Of a stretch of 33,918 bases of DNA, positions 1 through 15,360 are shown one piece after another. Position 1 is the stretch's first letter. Each line of letters opens with the position of its first letter. The notes beneath the pieces are model-generated. The model ran no database searches. It saw only the letters and a program-made list of their open reading frames with translations, and was not told the origin of the DNA. This stretch comes from Nemertoderma westbladi (taxonomy: Eukaryota; Xenacoelomorpha; Nemertodermatida; Nemertodermatidae): positions 1-33,918 of the forward strand of contig JAUCBJ010000874.1 of assembly GCA_032718475.1 (NCBI GenBank), written 5' to 3'. The position numbers and the translations under genes are program-made.

Positions 1-1619
1 CCCAACTATAACTATAACGATAGTGTAGCTGTAATAGCCCCAACTATAACTATACACTATAGTGTAGCTGTTATAGCCCCAACTATACACTATAGTGTAG
101 CTGTAATAGACCCAACTATAACTATAGTGTAACTGTAATAGCCCCAACTATAACTATAGTGTAGCTGTAATAGCCCCAACTATAACTATAGTGTAGCTGT
201 AATAGACCCAACTATAACTATAGTGTAGCTGTAATAGCCCCAACTATAACTATACACGATAGTGTAGCTGTAATAGCCCCAACTATAACTATACACTATA
301 GTGTAGCTGTTATAGCACCAACTATAACTATACACTATAGTGTAGCTGTAATAGCCCCAACTATAACTATACACTATAGTGTAGCTGTAATTGCCCCAAC
401 TATAACTATAGTGTAGCTGTAATAGACCCCAACTATAACTATAGTGTAGCTGTAATAGCCCCAACTATAACTATAGTGTAGCTGTAATAGCCCCAACTAT
501 AACTATACACGATAGTGTAGCTGTAATAGCCCCAACTATAACTATACACTATAGTGTAGCTGTAATAGCCCCAACTATAACTATAGTGTAGCTGTAATAG
601 ACCCAACTATAACTATAGTGTAGCTGTAATAGCCCCAACTATAACTATACACGATAGTGTAGCTGTAATAGCCCCAACTATAACTATACACTATAGTGTA
701 GCTGTTATAGCCCCAACTATAACTATAGTGTAGCTGTAATAGACCCAACTATAACTATAGTGTAGCTGTAATAGCCCCAACTATAACTATAGTGTAGCTG
801 TAATAGCCCCAACTATAACTATAGTGTAGCTGTAATAGACCCAACTATAACTATAGTGTAGCTGTAATAGCCCCAACTATAACTATACACGATAGTGTAG
901 CTGTAATAGCCCCAACTATAACTATACACTATAGTGTAGCTGTTATAGCCCCAACTATAACTATACACTATAGTGTAGCTGTAATAGCCCCAACTATAAC
1001 TATACACTATAGTGTAGCTGTAATTGCCCCAACTATAACTATACACTATAGTGTAGCTGTAATAGCCCCAACTATAACTATAGTGTAGCTGTAATAGACC
1101 CAACTATAACTATAGTGTAGCTGTAATAGCCCCAACTATAACTATAGTGTAGCTGTAATAGACCCAACTATAACTATACACTATAGTGTAGCTGTAATAG
1201 CCCCAACTATAACTATACACTATAGTGTAGCTGTAATAGCCCCAACTATAACTATACACTATAGTGTAGCTGTAATAGCCCCAACTATAACTATACACTA
1301 TAGTGTAGCTGTAATACTCCCAACTATAACTATAGTGTAGCTGTAATAGTCCCAACTATAACTATAGTGTAGCTGTAATAGACACAACTATACACTATAG
1401 TGTAGCTGTAATAGACACAACTATACACTATAGTGTAGCTGTAATTGCCCCAACTATAACTATACACTATAGTGTAGCTGTAATAGCCCCAACTATAACT
1501 ATAGTGTAGCTGTAATAGACCCAACTATAACTATAGTGTAACTGTAATAGCCCCAACTATAACTATAGTGTAGCTGTAATAGCCCCAACTATAACTATAC
1601 ACTATAGTGTAGCTGTAAT

Positions 1620-3130
1620 AGTCCCAACTATAACTATAGTGTAGCTGTAATAGTCCCAACTATAACTATAGTGTAGCTGTAATAGCCCCAACTATAACTA
1701 TACATTATAGTGTAGCTGTAATAGCCCCAACTATAACTATACACTATAGTGTAGCTGTAATAGACACAACTATACACTATAGTGTAGCTGTAATTGTCCC
1801 AACTATAACTATACACTATAGTGTAGCTGTAATAGCCCCAACTATAACTATAGTGTAGCTGTAATAGACCCAACTATAACTATAGTGTAGCTGTAATAGC
1901 CCCAACTATAACTATAGTGTAGCTGTAATAGCCCCAACTATAACTATACACTATAGTGTAGCTGTAATAGCCCCAACTATAACTATAGTGTAGCTGTAAT
2001 AGCCCCAACTATAACTATAGTGTAGCTGTAATAGTCCCAACTATAACTATAGTGTAGCTGTAATAGCCCCAACTATAACTATACATTATAGTGTAGCTGT
2101 AATAGCCCCAACTATAACTATACACTATAGTGTAGCTGTAATAGCCCCAACTATAACTATACACTATAGTGTAGCTGTAATAGACCCAACTATAACTATA
2201 GTGTAGCTGTAATAGCCCCAACTATAACTATAACTATAGTGTAGCTGTAATAGCCCCAACTATAACTATACATTATAGTGTAGCTGTAATAGCCCCATCT
2301 ATAACTATACACTATAGTGTAGCTGTAATAGCCCCAACTATAACTATAGTGTAGCTGTAATAGCCCAACTATAACTATAACTATAGTGTAGCTGTAATAG
2401 CCACAACTATAACTATAGTGTAGCTGTAATAGACCCAACTATACACTATAGTGTAGCTGTAATAGCCCCAACTATAACTATAGTGTAGCTGTAATAGCCC
2501 CAACTATACACTATAGTGTAGCTGTAATAGTCCCAACTATAACTATAGTGTAGCTGTAATAGTCCCAACTATAACTATAGTGTAGCTGTAATAGCCCCAA
2601 CTATAACTATACACTATAGTGTAGCTGTAATAGCCCCAACTATAACTATACACTATAGTGTAGCTGTAATAGACACAACTATACACTATAGTGTAGCTGT
2701 AATTGTCCCAACTATAACTATACACTATAGTGTAGCTGTAATAGCCCCAACTATAACTATAGTGTAGCTGTAATAGACCCAACTATAACTATAGTGTAGC
2801 TGTAATAGCCCCAACTATAACTATAGTGTAGCTGTAATAGCCCCAACTATAACTATACACTATAGTGTAGCTGTAATAGCCCCAACTATAACTATAGTGT
2901 AGCTGTAATAGTCCCAACTATAACTATAGTGTAGCTGTAATAGTCCCAACTATAACTATAGTGTAGCTGTAATAGCCCCAACTATAACTATACATTATAG
3001 TGTAGCTGTAATAGCCCCAACTATAACTATACACTATAGTGTAGCTGTAATAGCCCCAACTATAACTATACACTATAGTGTAGCTGTAATAGCCCCAACT
3101 ATAACTATAGTGTAGCTGTAATAGCCCCAA
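1620..3130. repeat. 909-bp tandem duplication within the satellite
   Basis: The block from about 1620 to 2221 recurs at about 2529 to 3130, an offset of 909 bp. Shared features are doubled TCCC-type monomers followed by a 39-mer, a GACACAACTATACAC monomer (1763 and 2672) and an AATTGTCCC variant (1793 and 2702). Small differences separate the copies, for example CATTATAG near 1704 against CACTATAG in the second copy. Boundaries are approximate because every monomer resembles every other. Confidence 0.8.
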
Positions 3131-3389
3131 CTATAACTATAGTGTAGCTGTAATAGCCCCAACTATAACTATACTATAGTGTAGCTGTAATAGCCCCAAC
3201 TATAACTATAGTGTAGCTGTAATAGCCCCAACTATAACTATAGTGTAGCTGTAATAGCCCCAACTATAACTATAGTGTAGCTGTAATAGCCACAACTATA
3301 CACTATAGTGTAGCTGTAATAGCCCCAACTATACACTATAGTGTAGCTGTAATAGCCCCAACTATAACTATACACTATAGTGTAGCTGT

Positions 3390-6050
3390 AATAGACCCAA
3401 CTATAACTATAGTGTAGCTGTAATAGCCCCAACTATACCTATACACTATAGTGTAGCTGTAATAGCCCAACTATAACTAAACACTATAGTGTAGCTGTAA
3501 TAGCCCCAACTATAACTATACACTATAGTGTAGCTGTAATAGACCCAACTATAACTATACACTATAGTGTAGCTGTAATAGCCCCAACTATAACTATAGT
3601 GTAGCTGTAATAGCCCCAACTATAACTAACACTATAGTGTAGCTGTAATAGCCCCAACTATAACTATACACTATAGTGTAGCTGTAATAGCCCCAACTAT
3701 AACTATAGTGTAGCTGTAATAGCCCCAACTATAACTATACACTATAGTGTAGCTGTAATAGCCCCAACTATAACTATACACTATAGTGTAGCTGTAATAG
3801 CCCCAACTTTAACTATACACTATAGTGTAGCTGTAATAGCCCCAACTATAACTATACACTATAGTGTAGCTGTAATAGCCCCAACTATAACTATAGTGTA
3901 GCTGTAATAGCCCCAACTATAACTATACACTATAGTGTAGCTGTAATAGCCCCAACTATAACTATAGTGTAGCTGTAATAGCCCCAACTATAACTATAGT
4001 GTAGCTGTAATAGCCCCAACTATAACTATAGTGTAGCTGTAATAGCCCCAACTATAACTATAGTGTAGCTGTAATAGCCCCAACTATAACTATAGTGTAG
4101 CTGTAATAGACCCAACTATAACTATACACGATAGTGTAGCTGTAATAGCCCCAACTATAACTATAGTGTAGCTGTAATAGCCCCAACTATAACTATAGTG
4201 TAGCTGTAATAGCCCCAACTATAACTATACACTATAATGTAGCTGTAATAGCCCCAACTATAACTATAGTGTAGCTGTAATAGCCCCAACTATACACTAT
4301 AGTGTAGCTGTAATAGACCCAACTATAACTATAGTGTAGCTGTAATAGCCCCAACTATAACTATAGTGTAGCTGTAATAGCCCCAACTTTAACTATACAC
4401 TATAGTGTAGCTGTAATAGCCCCAACTATAACTATAGTGTAGCAGTAATAGCCCCAACTATAACTATAGTGTAGCTGTAATAGCCCCAACTATAACTATA
4501 GTGTAGCTGTAATAGCCCCAACTATACACTATAGTGTAGCTGTAATAGACCCAACTATAACTATAGTGTAGCTGTAATAGCCCCAACTATAACTATAGTG
4601 TAGCTGTAATAGCCCCAACTATAACTATACACTATAGTGTAGCTGTAATAGCCCCAACTATAACTATACACTATAGTGTAGCTGTAATAGCCCCAACTAT
4701 AACTATACACTATAGTGTAGCTGTAATAGCCCCAACTATACACTATAGTGTAGCTGTAATAGCCCCAACTATAACTATAGTGTAGCTGTAATAGCCCCAA
4801 CTATAACTATACACTATAGTGTAGCTGTAATAGCCCCAACTATAACTATAGTGTAGCTGTAATAGACCCAACTATAACTATACACGATAGTGTAGATGTA
4901 ATAGCCCCAACTATAACTATAGTGTAGCTGTAATAGCCCCAACTATACACTATAGTGTAGCTGTAATAGACCCAACTATAACTATAGTGTAGCTGTAATA
5001 GCCCCAACTATAACTATAGTATAGCTGTAATAGCCCCAACTATAACTATAGTGTAGCTGTAATAGCCCCAACTATACACTATAGTGTAGCTGTAATAGAC
5101 CCAACTATAACTATAGTGTAGCTGTAATAGACCCAACTATAACTATAGTGTAGCTGTAATAGCCCCAACTATAACTATACACTATAGTGTAGCTGTAATA
5201 GCCCCAACTATAACTATACACTATAGTGTAGCTGTAATAGCCCCAACTATAACTATACACTATAGTGTAGCTGTAATAGCCCCAACTATAACTATACACT
5301 ATAGTGTAGCTGTAATAGCCCGAACTATAACTATACACTATAGTGTAGCTGTAATAGCCCCAACTATAACTATAGTGTAGCTGTAATAGCCCCAACTATA
5401 ACTATACACTATAGTGTAGCTGTAATAGCCCCAACTATAACTATAGTGTAGCTGTAATAGCCCCAACTATAATTATACACTATAGTGTAGCTGTAATAGC
5501 CCCAACTATAACTATACACTATAGTGTAGCTGTAATAGCCCCAACTATAACTATATACTATATTGTAGCTGTAATAGCCCCAACTATAACTATACACTAT
5601 AGTGTAGCTGTAATAGCCCCAACTATAACTATAGTGTAGCTGTAATAGACCCAACTATAACTATAGTGTAGCTGTAATAGCCCCAACTATAACTATAGTG
5701 TAGCTGTAATAGACCCAACCATAACTATATACTATAGTGTAGCTGTAATAGCCCCAACTATAACTATACACTATAGTGTAGCTGTAATAGCCCCAACTAT
5801 AACTATAGTGTAGCTGTAATAGACCCAACTATAACTATAGTGTAGCTGTAATAGACCCAACTATAACTATACACTATAGTGTAGCTGTAATAGCCCCAAC
5901 TATAACTATACACTATAGTGTAGCTGTAATAGCCCCAACTATAACTATAGTGTAGCTGTAATAGCCCCAACTATAACTATAGTGTAGCTGTAATAGCCCC
6001 AACTATAACTATATACTATAGTGTAGCTGTAATAGCCCCAACTATAACTA
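3390..6050. repeat. First copy of a 2835-bp higher-order block
   Basis: This block is repeated directly at 6225-8885 with a constant offset of 2835 bp. Markers matching at that offset include AACTATACCTATAC (3431 and 6266), ACTATAATGT (4231 and 7066), TGTAGATGTA (4891 and 7726), CCCGAAC (5319 and 8154) and GACCCAACC (5712 and 8547). The match fails near 3370 on the left and near 6055 on the right. Because the two copies are nearly adjacent, this looks like a recent tandem duplication of a composite block of some 75 monomers. Confidence 0.88.
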
Positions 6051-6224
6051 TAGTGTAGCTGTAATAGCCCCAACTATAACTATAGTGTAGCTGTAATAGC
6101 CACAACTATAACTATAGTGTAGCTGTAATAGACCCAACTATACACTATAGTGTAGCTGTAATAGCCCCAACTATAACTATAGTGTAGCTGTAATAGACCC
6201 AACTATACACTATAGTGTAGCTGT

Positions 6225-8885
6225 AATAGACCCAACTATAACTATAGTGTAGCTGTAATAGCCCCAACTATACCTATACACTATAGTGTAGCTGTAATAG
6301 CCCAACTATAACTAAACACTATAGTGTAGCTGTAATAGCCCCAACTATAACTATACACTATAGTGTAGCTGTAATAGACCCAACTATAACTATACACTAT
6401 AGTGTAGCTGTAATAGCCCCAACTATAACTATAGTGTAGCTGTAATAGCCCCAACTATAACTAACACTATAGTGTAGCTGTAATAGCCCCAACTATAACT
6501 ATACACTATAGTGTAGCTGTAATAGCCCCAACTATAACTATAGTGTAGCTGTAATAGCCCCAACTATAACTATACACTATAGTGTAGCTGTAATAGCCCC
6601 AACTATAACTATACACTATAGTGTAGCTGTAATAGCCCCAACTTTAACTATACACTATAGTGTAGCTGTAATAGCCCCAACTATAACTATACACTATAGT
6701 GTAGCTGTAATAGCCCCAACTATAACTATAGTGTAGCTGTAATAGCCCCAACTATAACTATACACTATAGTGTAGCTGTAATAGCCCCAACTATAACTAT
6801 AGTGTAGCTGTAATAGCCCCAACTATAACTATAGTGTAGCTGTAATAGCCCCAACTATAACTATAGTGTAGCTGTAATAGCCCCAACTATAACTATAGTG
6901 TAGCTGTAATAGCCCCAACTATAACTATAGTGTAGCTGTAATAGACCCAACTATAACTATACACGATAGTGTAGCTGTAATAGCCCCAACTATAACTATA
7001 GTGTAGCTGTAATAGCCCCAACTATAACTATAGTGTAGCTGTAATAGCCCCAACTATAACTATACACTATAATGTAGCTGTAATAGCCCCAACTATAACT
7101 ATAGTGTAGCTGTAATAGCCCCAACTATACACTATAGTGTAGCTGTAATAGACCCAACTATAACTATAGTGTAGCTGTAATAGCCCCAACTATAACTATA
7201 GTGTAGCTGTAATAGCCCCAACTTTAACTATACACTATAGTGTAGCTGTAATAGCCCCAACTATAACTATAGTGTAGCAGTAATAGCCCCAACTATAACT
7301 ATAGTGTAGCTGTAATAGCCCCAACTATAACTATAGTGTAGCTGTAATAGCCCCAACTATACACTATAGTGTAGCTGTAATAGACCCAACTATAACTATA
7401 GTGTAGCTGTAATAGCCCCAACTATAACTATAGTGTAGCTGTAATAGCCCCAACTATAACTATACACTATAGTGTAGCTGTAATAGCCCCAACTATAACT
7501 ATACACTATAGTGTAGCTGTAATAGCCCCAACTATAACTATACACTATAGTGTAGCTGTAATAGCCCCAACTATACACTATAGTGTAGCTGTAATAGCCC
7601 CAACTATAACTATAGTGTAGCTGTAATAGCCCCAACTATAACTATACACTATAGTGTAGCTGTAATAGCCCCAACTATAACTATAGTGTAGCTGTAATAG
7701 ACCCAACTATAACTATACACGATAGTGTAGATGTAATAGCCCCAACTATAACTATAGTGTAGCTGTAATAGCCCCAACTATACACTATAGTGTAGCTGTA
7801 ATAGACCCAACTATAACTATAGTGTAGCTGTAATAGCCCCAACTATAACTATAGTATAGCTGTAATAGCCCCAACTATAACTATAGTGTAGCTGTAATAG
7901 CCCCAACTATACACTATAGTGTAGCTGTAATAGACCCAACTATAACTATAGTGTAGCTGTAATAGACCCAACTATAACTATAGTGTAGCTGTAATAGCCC
8001 CAACTATAACTATACACTATAGTGTAGCTGTAATAGCCCCAACTATAACTATACACTATAGTGTAGCTGTAATAGCCCCAACTATAACTATACACTATAG
8101 TGTAGCTGTAATAGCCCCAACTATAACTATACACTATAGTGTAGCTGTAATAGCCCGAACTATAACTATACACTATAGTGTAGCTGTAATAGCCCCAACT
8201 ATAACTATAGTGTAGCTGTAATAGCCCCAACTATAACTATACACTATAGTGTAGCTGTAATAGCCCCAACTATAACTATAGTGTAGCTGTAATAGCCCCA
8301 ACTATAATTATACACTATAGTGTAGCTGTAATAGCCCCAACTATAACTATACACTATAGTGTAGCTGTAATAGCCCCAACTATAACTATATAATATATTG
8401 TAGCTGTAATAGCCCCAACTATAACTATACACTATAGTGTAGCTGTAATAGCCCCAACTATAACTATAGTGTAGCTGTAATAGACCCAACTATAACTATA
8501 GTGTAGCTGTAATAGCCCCAACTATAACTATAGTGTAGCTGTAATAGACCCAACCATAACTATATACTATAGTGTAGCTGTAATAGCCCCAACTATAACT
8601 ATACACTATAGTGTAGCTGTAATAGCCCCAACTATAACTATAGTGTAGCTGTAATAGACCCAACTATAACTATAGTGTAGCTGTAATAGACCCAACTATA
8701 ACTATACACTATAGTGTAGCTGTAATAGCCCCAACTATAACTATACACTATAGTGTAGCTGTAATAGCCCCAACTATAACTATAGTGTAGCTGTAATAGC
8801 CCCAACTATAACTATAGTGTAGCTGTAATAGCCCCAACTATAACTATATACTATAGTGTAGCTGTAATAGCCCCAACTATAACTA
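6225..8885. repeat. Second copy of the 2835-bp higher-order block
   Basis: This is the direct copy of 3390-6050. It carries at least one private change: near 8391 the sequence reads TAATATATTG where the first copy has TACTATATTG near 5556. The private form reappears near 21778, so part of this copy was the source of, or shares a source with, the block at about 21.4-22.0 kb (offset 13387 bp). Confidence 0.87.
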
Positions 8886-9559
8886 TACACTATAGTGTAG
8901 CTATAATAGCCCCAACTAAAACTATAGTGTAGCTGTAATAGACCCAACTATAACTATAGTGTAGCTGTAATAGCCCCAACTATAACTATAGTGTAGCTGT
9001 AATAGACCCAACTATAACTATATACTATAGTGTAGCTGTAATAGCCCCAACTATAACTATACACTATAGTGTAGCTGTAATAGACCCAACTATAACTATA
9101 GTGTAACTGTAATAGCCCCAACTATAACTATAGTGTAGCTGTAATAGCCCCAACTATAACTATACACTATAGTGTAGCTGTAATAGCCCCAACTATAACT
9201 ATAGTGTAGCTGTAATAGACCCAACTATAACTATAGTGTAGCTGTAATAGACCCAACTATAACTATACACTATAGTGTAGCTGTAATAGCCCCAACTATA
9301 ACTATACACTATAGTGTAGCTGTAATAGCCCCAACTATAACTATAGTGTAGCTGTAATAGCCACAACTATAACTATACACTATAGTGTAGCTGTAATAGC
9401 CCCAACTGTAACTATACACTATAGTGTAGCTGTAATAGCCCCAACTATAACTATAGTGTAGTTGTAATAGACCCAACTATAACTATACACTATAGTGTAG
9501 CTGTAATAGCCCCAACTATAACTATACACTATAGTGTAGCTGTAATAGCCCCAACTATA

Positions 9560-10830
9560 ACTATACACTATAGTGTAGCTGTAATAGCCCCAACTGTAAC
9601 TATACACTATAGTGTAGCTGTAATAGCCCCAACTATAACTATACACTATAGTGTAGCTGTAATAGCCCCAACTATACACTATAGTGTAGCTGTAATAGCC
9701 CCAACTATAACTATACACTATAGTGTAGCTGTAATAGCCCCAACTAAAACTATACACTATAGTCTAGCTGTAATAGCCCCAACTATAACTATACACTATA
9801 GTCTAGCTGTAATAGCCCCAACTATAACTATACACTATAGTGTAGCTGTAATAGCCCCAACTATAACTATAGTGTAGTTGTAATAGACCCAACTATAACT
9901 ATACACTATAGTGTAGCTGTAATAGCCCCAACTATAACTATACACTATAGTGTAGCTGTAATAGCCCCAACTATAACTATACACTATAGTGTAGCTGTAA
10001 TAGCCCCAACTATAACTATACACTATAGTGTAGCTGTAATAGCCCCAACTGTAACTATACACTATAGTGTAGCTGTAATAGCCCCAACTATAACTATACA
10101 CTATAGTGTAGCTGTAATAGCCCCAACTATACACTATAGTGTAGCTGGAATAGCCCCAACTATAACTATACACTATAGTGTAGCTGTAATAGCCCCAACT
10201 ATAACTATACACTATAGTCTAGCTGTAATAGCCCCAACTATAACTATACACTATAGTGTAGCTGTAATAGCCCCAACTATACACTATAGTGTAGCTGTAA
10301 TAGCCCCAACTATAACTATACACTATAGTGTAGCTGTAATAGCCCCAACTATAACTATAGTGTAGCTGTAATAGCCCCAACTATAACTTTAGTGTAGCTG
10401 TAATAGTCCCAACTATAACTATAGTGTAGCTGTAATAGTCCCAACTATAACTATAGTGTAGCTGTAATAGCCCCAACTATAACTATACATTATAGTGTAG
10501 CTGTAATAGCCCCAACTATAACTATACACTATAGTGTAGCTGTAATAGCCCCAACTATAACTATACACTATAGTGTAGCTGTAATAGCCCCAACTATACA
10601 CTATAGTGTAGCTGTAATAGCCCCAACTATAACTATACACTATAGTGTAGCTGTAATAGCCCCAACTATAACTATACACTATAGTGTAGCTGTAATAGCC
10701 CCAACTATAACTATACACTATAGTGTAGCTGTAATAGCCCCAACTATAACTATACACTATAGTGTAGCTGTAATAGCCCCAACTATAACTATAGTGTAGC
10801 TGTAATAGACCCAACTATAACTAACACTAT
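9560..10830. repeat. 39-mer-rich block, repeated about 16 kb downstream
   Basis: This is a run dominated by 39-mers with AACTGTAAC, AACTAAAAC, GTCTAGC and GTAGTTGTAATAG variants. It matches 25580-26640 at an offset of 16020 bp, changing to 15831 bp after a 189-bp length difference near the right end. Its right part also resembles 27420-27815 (offset about 17001 bp). The near absence of 32-mers keeps long minus-strand frames open, which is a length artefact and not evidence of coding. Confidence 0.8.
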
Positions 10831-11109
10831 AGTGTAGCTGTAATAGCCCCAACTATAACTATACACTATAGTGTAGCTGTAATAGCCCCAACTATAACTA
10901 TAGTGTAGCTGTAATAGCCCCAACTATAACTAAACACTATAGTGTAGCTGTAATAGCCCCAACTATAACTATAGTGTAGCTGTAATAGCCCCAACTATAA
11001 CTATAGTGTAGCTGTAATAGACCCAACTATACACTATAGTGTAGCTGTAATAGCCCCAACTATAACTATAGTGTAGCTGTAATAGACCCAACTATACACT
11101 ATAGTGTAG

Positions 11110-13600
11110 CTGTAATAGACCCAACTATAACTATAGTGTAGCTGTAATAGCCCCAACTATACCTATACACTATAGTGTAGCTGTAATAGCCCAACTATAA
11201 CTAAACACTATAGTGTAGCTGTAATAGCCCCAACTATAACTATACACTATAGTGTAGCTGTAATAGACCCAACTATAACTATACACTATAGTGTAGCTGT
11301 AATAGCCCCAACTATAACTATAGTGTAGCTGTAATAGCCCCAACTATAACTAACACTATAGTGTAGCTGTAATAGCCCCAACTATAACTATACACTATAG
11401 TGTAGCTGTAATAGCCCCAACTATAACTATAGTGTAGCTGTAATAGCCCCAACTATAACTATAGTGTAGCTGTAATAGCCCCAACTATAACTATACACTA
11501 TAGTGTAGCTGTAATAGCCCCAACTATAACTATAGTGTAGCTGTAATAGCCCCAACTATAACTATAGTGTAGCTGTAATAGACCCAACTATAACTATACA
11601 CGATAGTGTAGCTGTAATAGCCCCAACTATAACTATACACTATAGTGTAGCTGTAATAGCCCCAACTTTAACTATACACTATAGTGTAGCTGTAATAGCC
11701 CCAACTATAACTATACACTATAGTGTAGCTGTAATAGCCCCAACTATAACTATAGTGTAGCTGTAATAGCCCCAACTATAACTATACACTATAGTGTAGC
11801 TGTAATAGCCCCAACTATAACTATAGTGTAGCTGTAATAGCCCCAACTATAACTATAGTGTAGCTGTAATAGCCCCAACTATAACTATAGTGTAGCTGTA
11901 ATAGCCCCAACTATAACTATAGTGTAGCTGTAATAGCCCCAACTATAACTATAGTGTAGCTGTAATAGACCCAACTATAACTATACACGATAGTGTAGCT
12001 GTAATAGCCCCAACTATAACTATAGTGTAGCTGTAATAGCCCCAACTATAACTATAGTGTAGCTGTAATAGCCCCAACTATAACTATACACTATAATGTA
12101 GCTGTAATAGCCCCAACTATAACTATAGTGTAGCTGTAATAGCCCCAACTATACACTATAGTGTAGCTGTAATAGACCCAACTATAACTATAGTGTAGCT
12201 GTAATAGCCCCAACTATAACTATAGTGTAGCTGTAATAGCCCCAACTTTAACTATACACTATAGTGTAGCTGTAATAGCCCCAACTATAACTATAGTGTA
12301 GCAGTAATAGCCCCAACTATAACTATAGTGTAGCTGTAATAGCCCCAACTATAACTATAGTGTAGCTGTAATAGCCCCAACTATACACTATAGTGTAGCT
12401 GTAATAGACCCAACTATAACTATAGTGTAGCTGTAATAGCCCCAACTATAACTATAGTGTAGCTGTAATAGCCCCAACTATAACTATACACTATAGTGTA
12501 GCTGTAATAGCCCCAACTCATAACTATACACTATAGTGTAGCTGTAATAGCCCCAACTATAACTATACACTATAGTGTAGCTGTAATAGCCCCAACTATA
12601 CACTATAGTGTAGCTGTAATAGCCCCAACTATAACTATAGTGTAGCTGTAATAGCCCCAACTATAACTATACACTATAGTGTAGCTGTAATAGCCCCAAC
12701 TATAACTATAGTGTAGCTGTAATAGACCCAACTATAACTATACACGATAGTGTAGATGTAATAGCCCCAACTATAACTATAGTGTAGCTGTAATAGCCCC
12801 AACTATACACTATAGTGTAGCTGTAATAGACCCAACTATAACTATAGTGTAGCTGTAATAGCCCCAACTATAACTATAGTATAGCTGTAATAGCCCCAAC
12901 TATAACTATAGTGTAGCTGTAATAGCCCCAACTATACACTATAGTGTAGCTGTAATAGACCCAACTATAACTATAGTGTAGCTGTAATAGACCCAACTAT
13001 AACTATAGTGTAGCTGTAATAGCCCCAACTATAACTATACACTATAGTGTAGCTGTAATAGCCCCAACTATAACTATACACTATAGTGTAGCTGTAATAG
13101 CCCCAACTATAACTATACACTATAGTGTAGCTGTAATAGCCCCAACTATAACTATACACTATAGTGTAGCTGTAATAGCCCGAACTATAACTATACACTA
13201 TAGTGTAGCTGTAATAGCCCCAACTATAACTATAGTGTAGCTGTAATAGCCCCAACTATAACTATACACTATAGTGTAGCTGTAATAGCCCCAACTATAA
13301 CTATAGTGTAGCTGTAATAGCCCCAACTATAATTATACACTATAGTGTAGCTGTAATAGCCCCAACTATAACTATACACTATAGTGTAGCTGTAATAGCC
13401 CCAACTATAACTATATACTATATTGTAGCTGTAATAGCCCCAACTATAACTATACACTATAGTGTAGCTGTAATAGCCCCAACTATAACTATAGTGTAGC
13501 TGTAATAGACCCAACTATAACTATAGTGTAGCTGTAATAGCCCCAACTATAACTATAGTGTAGCTGTAATAGACCCAACTATAACTATATACTATAGTGT
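11110..13600. repeat. Third, rearranged copy of the 2.8-kb block
   Basis: The marker AACTATACCTATAC recurs at 11155 and ACTATAATGT at 12090. TGTAGATGTA recurs at 12751 and CCCGAAC at 13179. Offsets from the first copy change from 7724 to 7859 to 7860 bp. This implies about 135 bp gained between 11155 and 12090, plus a single-base insertion near 12518, where AACTCATAAC replaces AACTATAAC. The equivalent of GACCCAACC (5712) has reverted to GACCCAACT here. Confidence 0.82.
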
Positions 13601-15360
13601 AGCTGTAATAGCCCCAACTATAACTATACACTATAGTGTAGCTGTAATAGCCCCAACTATAACTATAGTGTAGCTGTAATAGACCCAACTATAACTATAG
13701 TGTAGCTGTAATAGACCCAACTATAACTATACACTATAGTGTAGCTGTAATAGCCCCAACTATAACTATACACTATAGTGTAGCTGTAATAGCCCCAACT
13801 ATAACTATAGTGTAGCTGTAATAGCCCCAACTATAACTATAGTGTAGCTGTAATAGCCCCAACTATAACTATACACTATAGTGTAGCTGTAATAGCCCCA
13901 ACTATAACTATACACTATAGTGTAGCTGTAATAGCCCCAACTATAACTATACACTATAGTGTAGCTGTAATAGCCCCAACTATAACTATAGTGTAGCTGT
14001 AATAGACCCAACTATAACTATAGTGTAGCTGTAATAGACCCAACTATAACTATATACACTATAGTGTAGCTGTAATAGCCCCAACTGTAACTATACACTA
14101 TAGTGTAGCTGTAATAGCCCCAACTATAACTATAGTGTAGCTGTAATAGCCCCAACTATAACTATACACTATAGTGTAGCTGTAATAGCCCCAACTGTAA
14201 CTATACACTATAGTGTAGCTGTAATAGCCCCAACTATAACTATACACTATAGTGTAGCTGTAATAGCCCCAACTATACACTATAGTGTAGCTGTAATAGC
14301 CCCAACTATAACTATACACTATAGTGTAGCTGTAATAGCCCCAACTAAAACTATACACTATAGTCTAGCTGTAATAGCCCCAACTATAACTATACACTAT
14401 AGTCTAGCTGTAATAGCCCCAACTATAACTATACACTATAGTGTAGCTGTAATAGCCCCAACTATAACTATAGTGTAGTTGTAATAGACCCAACTATAAC
14501 TATACACTATAGTGTAGCTGTAATAGCCCCAACTATAACTATACACTATAGTGTAGCTGTAATAGCCCCAACTATAACTATACACTATAGTGTAGCTGTA
14601 ATAGCCCAACTATAACTATACACTATAGTGTAGCTGTAATAGCCCCAACTGTAACTATACACTATAGTGTAGCTGTAATAGCCCCAACTATAACTATACA
14701 CTATAGTGTAGCTGTAATAGCCCCAACTTTAACTATACACTATAGTGTAGCTGTAATAGCCCCAACTATAACTATACACTATAGTGTAGCTGTAATAGCC
14801 CCAACTATAACTATAGTGTAGCTGTAATAGCCCCAACTATAACTATACACTATAGTGTAGCTGTAATAGCCCCAACTATAACTATAGTGTAGCTGTAATA
14901 GCCCCAACTATAACTATAGTGTAGCTGTAATAGCCCCAACTATAACTATAGTGTAGCTGTAATAGCCCCAACTATAACTACAGTGTAGCTGTAATAGCCC
15001 CAACTATAACTATAGTGTAGCTGTAATAGACCCAACTATAACTATACACGATAGTGTAGCTGTAATAGCCCCAACTATAACTATAGTGTAGCTGTAATAG
15101 CCCCAACTATAACTATAGTGTAGCTGTAATAGCCCCAACTATAACTATACACTATAATGTAGCTGTAATAGCCCCAACTATAACTATAGTGTAGCTGTAA
15201 TAGCCCCAACTATACACTATAGTGTAGCTGTAATAGACCCAACTATAACTATAGTGTAGCTGTAATAGCCCCAACTATAACTATAGTGTAGCTGTAATAG
15301 CCCCAACTTTAACTATACACTATAGTGTAGCTGTAATAGCCCCAACTATAACTATAGTGT
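12540..15360. repeat. Higher-order block copied at +5781 bp
   Basis: This region matches about 18320-21140 with a constant 5781-bp offset. Markers are TGTAGATGTA (12751 and 18532), CCCGAAC (13179 and 18960) and the CTACAGTG variant (14980 and 20761). A GCCCAAC one-base deletion is also shared, near 14604 and 20385. The match ends near 15360, where GCAGTAATAG is not followed in the second copy. Confidence 0.85.
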